64,000 bases of DNA from Caulobacter sp. (GTDB lineage Bacteria > Pseudomonadota > Alphaproteobacteria > Caulobacterales > Caulobacteraceae): NCBI GenBank assembly GCA_019636175.1, contig JAHBYC010000005.1, positions 1-64,000 of the forward strand, read 5' to 3'. The first letter of the stretch is position 1, and each line of letters starts with the position of its first letter. The notes under the pieces were generated by a model. It saw nothing but the letters and a program-made list of their open reading frames with translations. It had not been told where the DNA came from and made no database searches. Below are positions 16,651-23,573 of the stretch, one piece after another. A program made the translations under genes and the position numbers.

Positions 16651-16667
16651 TCTTGATGGAGAAGCCG

Positions 16668-16964
16668 ATGACCCGACCCACGAAGATCGGCGCCGCCGAG
16701 GCGCTCAAGTCGCTCCCTGATTGGAAGGCGGCCGACGGTGAGCGCGACGCCATCGTTCGCACCTTCACCTTCAAGGATTTCAACGCCGCCTTCGGCTTCA
16801 TGACCCGCGTCGCCCTGGCGGCGGAGAAGCTCGACCACCATCCCGAATGGTTCAATGTCTACAACCGGGTCGAGGTGTTGCTGGCCACCCATGACGCCGA
16901 CGGCGTCACCGCGCTGGACGTGACCCTGGCGGGGATCATGGACGAGGCCGCCGCCGCTCTCTAG
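16668..16964 (+). CDS. phhB: 4a-hydroxytetrahydrobiopterin (pterin-4a-carbinolamine) dehydratase
   Basis: 98 residues from ATG 16668 (102 from ATG 16656). The family motif is complete: [19 protein letters not shown] then [15 protein letters not shown]; the paired histidines form the active site. It dehydrates 4a-hydroxytetrahydropterin to regenerate the cofactor of aromatic amino acid hydroxylases. ATG 16668 has GGAG 6 bases upstream and starts the conserved part; ATG 16656 would use the AGGGAGAAGG supplied by the palindromic repeat. No phenylalanine hydroxylase gene is adjacent. Confidence 0.92.
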   Translation: MTRPTKIGAAEALKSLPDWKAADGERDAIVRTFTFKDFNAAFGFMTRVALAAEKLDHHPEWFNVYNRVEVLLATHDADGVTALDVTLAGIMDEAAAAL

Positions 16965-16996
16965 CGTCAGGTGCAAATCAGTCGGAGGAGACACCC

Positions 16997-17782
16997 ATGA
17001 CGTCAGCGACAGGCCGCGTGGCCGGCAAGAAGGCCTTCATCACCGGCGGGGCCCAGGGGCTTGGGGCGGGCGCCGCCCGTCGTCTGGCCGAAGAGGGCGC
17101 GAAGGTCGCGCTGGGCGATCTGAACCTGGAGGGGGCCCAGGCTGTCGCCGATGAGTTGAACGCCGCCCACGGCCGCGGAACGGCCTTCGCCTATCAGCTC
17201 GATGTCACCCGGGAAGATCAGTGGGCGGCGGCCCTGGAGCAGGCCAATGCGGCGATGGGCGGCATCTCGGTGCTGCTCAACAACGCCGGCATCAGCAAGG
17301 GCGGCGATCTGGAGCACTGCAGCCTGCAGGACTTTCGCGACGTGATGAGCGTCAATGTCGACAGCGTATTTCTGGGGGCCAAGCTGGCCATACCCTATCT
17401 GCGCGACAATCAGCCCGGCTCGATCATCAACATCTCCTCGATCGCCGGCCTGATCGCCAATCACAACGGCCCCGCCTACAACGCTTCCAAGGCGGCCGTC
17501 TGGCTTCTCTCCAAGAACATCGCCCTCTACTGCGCCAAGCAGAAGCTGGATGTGCGGTCCAACTCCATCCATCCGACCTTCATCGACACCCCGATCCTCG
17601 ATCCCCTTCGCCAGCGGTTCGGCAAGGAGGAGGCGGAAGCCAAGCTGGGCCGGCAGGTGCCGCTGGGGCGTATCGGCATGCCCCGGGACATCGCCGACGC
17701 GGTGCTCTATCTGGCGTCGGACGAGAGCCGCTTCATGACCGGGGCGGAGTTGAAACTGGACGGCGGCATCAGCGCGATGTGA
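16997..17782 (+). CDS. Short-chain dehydrogenase/reductase
   Basis: 261 residues, classical SDR length. The cofactor motif TGGAQGLG (about 16-23), acidic Asp-Leu after the second strand (GDLNLEG, favouring NAD), NNAG, catalytic Ser in INISSIAG, and YNASK (Tyr/Lys) are all present. The sequence resembles 3-beta/20-beta-hydroxysteroid or cyclohexanol dehydrogenases. The start ATG follows GGAGGAGACACCC. It oxidises or reduces a secondary alcohol/ketone; the exact substrate is not deducible. Confidence 0.85.
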   Translation: MTSATGRVAGKKAFITGGAQGLGAGAARRLAEEGAKVALGDLNLEGAQAVADELNAAHGRGTAFAYQLDVTREDQWAAALEQANAAMGGISVLLNNAGISKGGDLEHCSLQDFRDVMSVNVDSVFLGAKLAIPYLRDNQPGSIINISSIAGLIANHNGPAYNASKAAVWLLSKNIALYCAKQKLDVRSNSIHPTFIDTPILDPLRQRFGKEEAEAKLGRQVPLGRIGMPRDIADAVLYLASDESRFMTGAELKLDGGISAM

Positions 17783-17794
17783 CGCCGCGCCGGG

Positions 17795-18187
17795 TCAGTT
17801 GACCAGGATGGTTCCGACCAGCAGCTTTGCGCCGGGCTTGCCGAGCAGGCGGTCGGTTTCCCGCTGCATCTTCTGGGCGAGGTAGTCGGCGTCGGGGGGC
17901 GTGGCGGCCGGCAGGCCCGAGGCATAGATCTGCAGCACCTGGGCGTAGGCGGCCCGCAGGCGCGGCGTCGACTGTGTGGCCAGGCCGCGCAGCCGGTCGT
18001 CGGGAACGTCGATCCCGACCTCCATCGTCATCACCCCCCGGCTGCCGTTGCGGCGCAGGATCGAGGTCGTCAGGGTCTGGATCTGGACGAAGGAGGCGCC
18101 GCCGCCCTTCTTCTTCTCACCGCCGCTGGCGGCGGCGATGCCGGGGACGAGCGCCATCAGGGCGGCGAGGGCGAGGCGGCGGTTCAT
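17795..18187 (-). CDS. Small secreted protein, possibly FliL-like
   Basis: 130 residues. A signal peptide with twin arginines (MNRRLALAALMALVPGIAAAS) is followed by a Lys/Gly stretch and a single domain: VQIQTLTTSILRRNG, then MTMEVGIDVPDD, then TDRLLGKPGAKLLVGTILVN. The pattern (beta strand, helix, strand at the very C-terminus) resembles the periplasmic domain of FliL/stomatin-like proteins, but similarity is weak. ATG 18187 gives the best signal peptide; a TTG/CTG-type start 5 codons earlier exists. It is convergent with the SDR gene and divergent from pseB. Function unknown. Confidence 0.55.
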   Translation of the reverse strand: MNRRLALAALMALVPGIAAASGGEKKKGGGASFVQIQTLTTSILRRNGSRGVMTMEVGIDVPDDRLRGLATQSTPRLRAAYAQVLQIYASGLPAATPPDADYLAQKMQRETDRLLGKPGAKLLVGTILVN

Positions 18188-18288
18188 CCCCCTGTTCTGC
18201 ACCTCTTTGGTTGATGGGCCATTTACGCGCAGGTGACAGAGGGCGCGACGCAGTCGAGAATCCGGGGCGATTCTGCAAAAGGGCTCCG

Positions 18289-19326
18289 ATGACCCGCTTC
18301 GCCCCCAAGACGCTCGATCTCGACGGCCAGGTGATCCTGATCACCGGCGGCACCGGCTCGTTCGGCCGGCGATTCATCGAGACTGTGCTGACCCGCTACC
18401 GGCCGCGCAAGCTGATCGTTTACAGTCGCGACGAGCTCAAGCAGAGCGAGATGCAGCAGGACCTGCGCGAGAAGTTCAGCGCGGACGATTACGCGAAGAT
18501 GCGCTTCTTCCTGGGCGATGTGCGCGACCGCTCGCGGCTGACCCTGGCCCTGCGCGGGGTCGACATCGTCATTCACGCCGCCGCGCTGAAACAGGTGCCA
18601 GCGGCCGAGTACAATCCCTCCGAATGCATCCAGACCAATGTGGTCGGGGCCGAGAACGTGGTCTGGGCCAGCCTGTCCAACCGGGTAAAATCGGTGGTGG
18701 CGCTGAGCACCGACAAGGCCTGCAATCCGGTCAATCTCTACGGCGCCACCAAGCTGGCCTCGGACAAGACCTTTGTGGCCGCCAACAACCTGTCAGGGGA
18801 CCTGGGGTGCCGCTTCGCCGTGGTGCGCTATGGCAATGTCGTCGGTTCGCGGGGCAGCGTGGTGCCGCTGTATCGCCGCCTGCTGGCGCGGGGCGCGACA
18901 AGCCTGCCGATCACCGATGCGCGGATGACCCGCTTCTGGATCACCCTGGACGAGGGAGTGGACTTCGTCCTGTCCTCCCTGGAGATCATGCGCGGCGGCG
19001 AGATATTCGTGCCAAAGATCCCGTCCATGGCGATGCCGGACCTCGCCAGGGCCATGGCGCCCGACGCGGAGATCGAGATCGTCGGGATCCGGCCGGGGGA
19101 GAAGCTGCACGAGATCATGGTCGGGGCCGACGACGCCCGCCAGACCTGCGAGCTTGACGACCGCTATGTCATCGAGCCGGCCTTCGTCGAATACGCCCGC
19201 CAGCCGTTCGGACCGAAGGACGGCGCCAGGCCGGTTCCCGAAGACTTCGCCTACGCCAGCGACAGCAACAGCGACTGGCTGACGCCCGAAGGTCTGACAG
19301 AGATGCTGGACGCCCAGGGTGTCTGA
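18289..19326 (+). CDS. pseB: UDP-GlcNAc 4,6-dehydratase (inverting), PseB-like
   Basis: 345 residues of the extended SDR fold. The NAD(P) motif GGTGSFG is at about 20, and the catalytic set of FlaA1/PseB enzymes is present: STDKACNPVNLYGATK (Asp/Lys and Tyr-x3-Lys). It converts UDP-GlcNAc to UDP-2-acetamido-2,6-dideoxy-arabino-hexos-4-ulose, the first step to pseudaminic acid-type sugars. ATG 18289 fits the family start; longer frames upstream run through the secreted-protein promoter. It overlaps pseC by 8 bases, so the two are translationally coupled. It opens the polysaccharide locus. Confidence 0.9.
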   Translation: MTRFAPKTLDLDGQVILITGGTGSFGRRFIETVLTRYRPRKLIVYSRDELKQSEMQQDLREKFSADDYAKMRFFLGDVRDRSRLTLALRGVDIVIHAAALKQVPAAEYNPSECIQTNVVGAENVVWASLSNRVKSVVALSTDKACNPVNLYGATKLASDKTFVAANNLSGDLGCRFAVVRYGNVVGSRGSVVPLYRRLLARGATSLPITDARMTRFWITLDEGVDFVLSSLEIMRGGEIFVPKIPSMAMPDLARAMAPDAEIEIVGIRPGEKLHEIMVGADDARQTCELDDRYVIEPAFVEYARQPFGPKDGARPVPEDFAYASDSNSDWLTPEGLTEMLDAQGV

Positions 19327-20482
19327 AGGCTTCCTGCCCTATGGTCGCCAGACCATCGAGGAAGATGACATCGCCGCGGTGGCGCAGGCCCTGCGCGGCG
19401 ATTTCCTGACCACCGGACCGACGGTCGCCGCCTTCGAGGCCGTGTTCGCCGAAAGGGTCGGGGCGGGCCATGCGGTGGCCTGTTCCAACGGCACTGCCTC
19501 GCTGCATCTGGCGATGATGGCCCTGGACCTGGGCCCGGGGGATGTCTGCATCGTTCCCTCGGTCACCTTCCTGGCGACGGCCAACTGCGCGGCCTATGTC
19601 GGCGCCGATGTGGTGTTCGCCGATGTCGACCCGGACAGCGGGCTGATGACGCCGCAGACCCTGGCCGAGGCGCTGGAGCGGGCGGCGGGACGGCGCGTGA
19701 GGGCGGTGCTGCCGGTGCATCTGCGCGGCGATGTCTGCAACCTGCCTGAACTGGCGAGGCTGGCGCGGGCGGCGGGGGCGGTGCTGGTCGAGGACGCCCC
19801 GCACGCCCTCGGCTCGACGATGGATTTCGGCGGCGGCCGCGAGCGGGTCGGCGACTGCGCCCATTCAGCGATGGCCAGTTTTTCCTTTCACCCGGTCAAG
19901 ACGATAGCCACCGGCGAGGGCGGCATGCTGACCACCAATGACGCCGCCCTGGCCGGGCGGCTGAGACGGCTGCGAAGCCACGGCATGAGCCGCCCGGAGG
20001 GCGCTGCGCCCTGGATCTATGAGATGGAGCGGCCGGGCTACAACTACCGCCTGCCGGACATCAACTGCGCGCTGGGCCTGTCGCAGCTGGGCAAGCTGGA
20101 CCGGTTCACCGCCCGCCGACGCGCCCTGACGGCGCTGTATGACGCCCGCCTGGCCGGCCTGGCGCCGGGTGTGAGGCCAGCGACCCGGCCGGCCTGGTCG
20201 GATCCGGCGCTGCACCTCTATTGCGTGCTGATCGACTTCGCCGGCCTTGGCGTGACACGGGAAGAGGTCATGCGACGGCTGGCCGGGGAGGGGATCGGCA
20301 GCCAGGTCCATTACATCCCCGTCCACACCCAGCCCTACTGGCGGGCGCGGCAGGGCGAACCGGCGCTGCCGGGCGCCGCGGCCTGGTATGATCGCTGCCT
20401 CAGCCTGCCGCTGTATCCGGCCATGCGGGACGACGATGTCGAGCGGGTCGCCAGCGCCCTTGAGAGGGCCCTGAAGCCTTGA
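19319..20482 (+). CDS. pseC: PLP aminotransferase PseC (UDP-4-keto sugar transaminase)
   Basis: 387 residues, DegT/DnrJ/EryC1 family. The N-terminus FLPYGRQTIEEDDI, TTGPTVAAFE and SFSFHPVKTIATGEGGML (Schiff-base Lys) are typical of PseC, which makes UDP-4-amino-4,6-dideoxy-N-acetyl-altrosamine. It starts at GTG 19319 inside the end of pseB. The remaining pseudaminate genes (pseH, pseG, pseI, pseF) are not in the window, so the product might be a 4-amino-6-deoxy sugar used directly, or the pathway continues elsewhere. The 3' end is 3 bases from the convergent phosphoglycosyltransferase gene. Confidence 0.87.
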   Translation: MSEGFLPYGRQTIEEDDIAAVAQALRGDFLTTGPTVAAFEAVFAERVGAGHAVACSNGTASLHLAMMALDLGPGDVCIVPSVTFLATANCAAYVGADVVFADVDPDSGLMTPQTLAEALERAAGRRVRAVLPVHLRGDVCNLPELARLARAAGAVLVEDAPHALGSTMDFGGGRERVGDCAHSAMASFSFHPVKTIATGEGGMLTTNDAALAGRLRRLRSHGMSRPEGAAPWIYEMERPGYNYRLPDINCALGLSQLGKLDRFTARRRALTALYDARLAGLAPGVRPATRPAWSDPALHLYCVLIDFAGLGVTREEVMRRLAGEGIGSQVHYIPVHTQPYWRARQGEPALPGAAAWYDRCLSLPLYPAMRDDDVERVASALERALKP

Positions 20483-20485
20483 GTT

Positions 20486-21577
20486 TCAGCCGCGTCGGAA
20501 GGCGCCGGTCAGCCGGGCATAGGCGGCGATGGCCTTGTCGGGGTGGCGGGTGAACAGGAAGTAGCCGACGGTGATCAGGCCGAAGACGGCGACCAGCAGT
20601 GGCTGGGGAACGTCGGCGCGCAGGGCCAGGGCCGCGCCGAGGCCCAGGGTCAGGGACAGGGCGCAGAGGGTCATCACCACGCCGGTCACGCTGAAGCCGC
20701 CGTCGAGCATCAGATGGTGGGCGTGGGTGCGGTCGGCGTGGAACGGCGACTGCTTGTGCAGCAGACGTCGGACGATCAGCACCAGGCAGTCGATCACCGG
20801 GGGGGCGATCAGGAAGGGCGCCAGCACCGGGGTCACCGGATAGACCGGGTTCTGGGTGAGGCGGAAGACGGCCCAGGCGATCACCAGGCCCAGATAGGCG
20901 CTGCCCGAATTGCCCAGGAAGATCAGGGCTCGCTTGCGCCAGGGCAGCCGGATGTTGAAGGCCAGATAGGCGGTCACGGCCCCGGCGATCACCGTCAGAC
21001 CGTTGGCCAGGTCGGCGTTGCCGGCGTAGATCGAGGCGGCGACCAGCATCGCCACAGTGCAGAGGCACAGCGACCCGGCCAGGCCGTCGATCCCGTCGGC
21101 CATGTTAAGGGCGTTGATCAGTCCCACGGTGGCCGCCAGGGTGAAGGGAATCGACAGATAGCCGAGGTCCAGCGGTCCCAGACCGAAGGCCGGCCCGATG
21201 TTCTCGACCCGCACGTCGCCGATCAGGATGATGGCCAGGGCCGCGGCGGTCTGGGCCAGCACCCGCACCGGCCAGGGGATGTCGTAGATGTCGTCCAGCA
21301 CCCCGATCACCACCAGAATCACCGCCGCCACACCCAGGCCGATGACTTGGGCGTTGGGCGGGGTCAACAGCAGGGCCGGAAGTATGGTGCCCACGGCGAT
21401 GGCCAGGCCGCCGGTCACCGGCGTCGGGGCGGCGTGGTCCTTGCGGCCGCCCGGACGGTCCACTAGCCCAAGCTGGGCGGCGAAGGGCTGCAGCAGGAAA
21501 ATGATGGCGGTGACCGCGCTGAAGGCCGCGACAAACTCAAGCGTCGTCGTGCGCAGGAACTGAGCCGTCAGAAACAA
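20486..21577 (-). CDS. Undecaprenyl-phosphate sugar-1-phosphate transferase (WecA/GT4-type)
   Basis: 363 residues with about ten membrane helices. Motifs of the polyprenyl-phosphate HexNAc-1-P transferase family are visible: GGLAIAVG, VLDDIYDIPW (Asp pair), NALNMADGIDGLAG, FLGNSGSAYLG and the cytoplasmic loop HADRTHAHHLMLDGG. It transfers GlcNAc-1-P or a related sugar from UDP to undecaprenyl phosphate, starting repeat-unit assembly at the inner membrane. It is transcribed leftward from the AT-rich intergenic region shared with the cpsB-wza-wzc operon. Start ATG 21577; the donor sugar is not deducible. Confidence 0.88.
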   Translation of the reverse strand: MFLTAQFLRTTTLEFVAAFSAVTAIIFLLQPFAAQLGLVDRPGGRKDHAAPTPVTGGLAIAVGTILPALLLTPPNAQVIGLGVAAVILVVIGVLDDIYDIPWPVRVLAQTAAALAIILIGDVRVENIGPAFGLGPLDLGYLSIPFTLAATVGLINALNMADGIDGLAGSLCLCTVAMLVAASIYAGNADLANGLTVIAGAVTAYLAFNIRLPWRKRALIFLGNSGSAYLGLVIAWAVFRLTQNPVYPVTPVLAPFLIAPPVIDCLVLIVRRLLHKQSPFHADRTHAHHLMLDGGFSVTGVVMTLCALSLTLGLGAALALRADVPQPLLVAVFGLITVGYFLFTRHPDKAIAAYARLTGAFRRG

Positions 21578-21835
21578 AGGTGATACCCCGATGTGTCGCG
21601 CCGTCGTCCGGGAGCGACCGCCGCGTCGAACCCCAAGGCAGGCTCACCCTTAGTGCCCCGGACCCAGACTGGCAACCGGACCGGAACAACAACAACTCCC
21701 GGGTAACTTTCATAATATTGTAAAAATCCAAACGGCTGTTCGATGGGCTTCCCCCCTTTTTGATCAAACGAACCCGGTCCGCGAAGAAGACTTGTGCAGA
21801 TTCCGTCAAGGCGTTCGGATAACGCTGTTTGCGCC

Positions 21836-21864
21836 TTGACCTTGTGGAACGCCTCCCGGATAAG
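21836..21864 (+). promoter_or_regulatory. Candidate sigma70-type promoter for the cpsB-wza-wzc operon
   Basis: TTGACC (21836-21841) and GATAAG (21859-21864) are separated by 17 bases and point toward cpsB, whose GTG is about 105 bases downstream. The -10 is a weak match, so this is a candidate only. Confidence 0.35.
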
Positions 21865-21898
21865 GCCGGGGTCGGGTGGGCGGGCGCTGCGGTAATAC

Positions 21899-21921
21899 GG
21901 CGCGCGCAGATTTTGCGCGCC
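21899..21921. promoter_or_regulatory. GC hairpin in the cpsB leader
   Basis: GGCGCGC (21899-21905) pairs with GCGCGCC (21915-21921) around an AGATTTT-containing loop. It lies in the probable 5' untranslated region of cpsB, 48 bases before the GTG, and could affect mRNA stability or leader control. Confidence 0.4.
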
Positions 21922-21968
21922 CGGATGATGCAGCCTCCGCGCCGCCCCGATCCAACTGGAGACGTCGT

Positions 21969-22766
21969 GTGATCGACCTGCACTGCCACATGCTGCCCGG
22001 CATCGACGACGGGGCGCCCGATCTGGAAACGGCCCTGCAGATGGCCCGCGTGGCGGTCGCCGACGGCATCGAGATCACCGCCTGCACGCCGCACATCTTC
22101 CCCGGCCTCTATGAAAACACCGGGCCCGGCATCCGTCAGGCGGTCATTGATCTGCAGGCGGAACTCGACAAGGCGGAAATCCCCCTGACCCTGACGACCG
22201 GCGCGGACGTCCAGCTTTGCCCCGACCTGGTGCCGGGCCTGCGTTCGGGCCGCATCCTGCCGCTGGGCGAGTCGCGCTACTTCCTGTTCGAACCGCCGCA
22301 TCACACCGCCCCGCCGCGCATCGAGGATCAGGTGTTCGCCTCCATGGCCGCCGGTTATCACCCGATCATCACCCATCCCGAGCGGCTGCACTGGATCGAG
22401 AGCCACTACGAGACCATGCAGCGCATGGCCCACGCCGGCGCCTGGATGCAGCTGACCAGCGGCTCGGTCACCGGCCGTTTCGGCAAGCGGGCGCAATACT
22501 GGTCCGAGCGGATGCTGGACGAGGGGCTGGTGCATATCCTCGCCACCGACGCCCACAATCTGCGCAATCGTTCGCCCCTGCTGTCGCCGGCCCGCGACGC
22601 CGTCGCCGCCCGTCTGGGCGAGCAGGCCGCCATCGACATGGTGGTCACCCGTCCCCGGGCGGTGCTGGACGACGTCCCGCCCTCGCGGCTGCCCGATACC
22701 GTCGGATTGCCGAAACCGGCCGCGACGGGGTTGGGCTTCCTGCGACGTTTGTTTAAAGCAGCCTGA
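21969..22766 (+). CDS. CpsB/YwqE-type PHP-family protein-tyrosine phosphatase
   Basis: 265 residues, PHP fold. Metal ligands appear in HCHMLPGIDDG (residues 4-14), CTPHIFPG, the glutamate region GADVQL, IITHPER and ATDAHN. The family removes phosphate from the tyrosine tail of BY-kinases that control capsule/EPS chain length. The partner kinase with a Tyr-rich tail is two genes downstream. It starts at GTG 21969 with GGAG 7 bases upstream, giving VIDLHCHM; the open frame extends upstream but adds no conserved sequence. First gene of a cpsB-wza-wzc-TPR operon. Confidence 0.88.
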   Translation: MIDLHCHMLPGIDDGAPDLETALQMARVAVADGIEITACTPHIFPGLYENTGPGIRQAVIDLQAELDKAEIPLTLTTGADVQLCPDLVPGLRSGRILPLGESRYFLFEPPHHTAPPRIEDQVFASMAAGYHPIITHPERLHWIESHYETMQRMAHAGAWMQLTSGSVTGRFGKRAQYWSERMLDEGLVHILATDAHNLRNRSPLLSPARDAVAARLGEQAAIDMVVTRPRAVLDDVPPSRLPDTVGLPKPAATGLGFLRRLFKAA

Positions 22767-22809
22767 AAAGGCGTATCATCGCCGCAACTCAGCCGTTTGG
22801 GATAGTTAG

Positions 22810-23508
22810 ATGATCAGAGCCTTGGTTTTTGCGGTGATGGCCAGCCTGTTCCTGGCGGCCTGCGCGGATGGCGGTTCGGGCGCGATGTCCAAGGACGCCC
22901 TCTATGGTCAGGCGCTTCCGCCGCCCGATCCGGCCAAGGCGATCGCCAGCACCGAAGAGTACCGGGTCGGCCCGATGGACGTGCTGGACGTGGCGGTCTT
23001 CCAGTCTCCGGACCTGACGCGCGTGGTTCAGGTCGACGCTTCGGGCCATATCGGCATGCCGCTGATCGGCGCCGTGCCGGTCGCCGGCAAGACCGTCACC
23101 GAAATCCAGGCTGACCTGACCGCCCGGCTGAAGGAGCGCTACCTGCGGTCCCCGGAAGTCACCGTCGCCGTCAAGGAATTCGCCAGCCAGAAGGTGACCG
23201 TCGACGGGTCCGTCACCCAGCCCGGCGTCTATCCGCTGGTCGGCAAGACCACCCTTATGCAGTCGATCGCCATGGCCCGGGGCGTGGATCGCCTGGCCAA
23301 CCACAAGCGGGTGGCGATCTTCCGCAATGTGAACAGCCAGCGGATGGTCGCGGTGTTCGACCTCGACCAGATCCGCTCCGGGAAGATGGACGATCCGCAG
23401 ATCTACGCCAACGATGTGGTGTTCGTGGACCGCTCCGGCTCCAAGAGCCTGTTCCGCGACGTGATCAGTTCCGTGCCGTTGATGTCGGTTTTTGTTCCGG
23501 TCCTCTAG
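22810..23508 (+). CDS. Polysaccharide export lipoprotein (Wza/GumB family)
   Basis: 232 residues. A lipoprotein signal ends LAAC (Cys18). A Poly_export domain follows (YRVGPMDVLDVAVFQ...GHIGMPLIGAVPVAGKT) and then one SLBB-like domain (VTVDGSVTQPGVYPLVGKTTLMQSIAMARG). It is shorter than E. coli Wza (about 380) and lacks the C-terminal helix that spans the outer membrane in Wza, so it may need a separate outer-membrane partner. Its start ATG is 43 bases after cpsB. It forms the periplasmic/outer-membrane part of the exporter with the downstream Wzc-like kinase. Confidence 0.88.
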   Translation: MIRALVFAVMASLFLAACADGGSGAMSKDALYGQALPPPDPAKAIASTEEYRVGPMDVLDVAVFQSPDLTRVVQVDASGHIGMPLIGAVPVAGKTVTEIQADLTARLKERYLRSPEVTVAVKEFASQKVTVDGSVTQPGVYPLVGKTTLMQSIAMARGVDRLANHKRVAIFRNVNSQRMVAVFDLDQIRSGKMDDPQIYANDVVFVDRSGSKSLFRDVISSVPLMSVFVPVL

Positions 23509-23573
23509 TCGGTCGGCGTTGCAACATATTAGAGACGCGTCGGGCGAGGCCCGGTCGAGGGGTTTGAATTGAT

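Larger units (their letters stand above)
21578..21968. other. Divergent regulatory region of the polysaccharide locus
   Basis: This 391-bp gap separates the leftward WecA-like gene from the rightward cpsB operon. It contains an AT-rich island (about 21705-21775) that stands out from the GC-rich surroundings, a sigma70-like promoter and a GC hairpin (both listed separately). No ORF is convincing. Confidence 0.6.
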
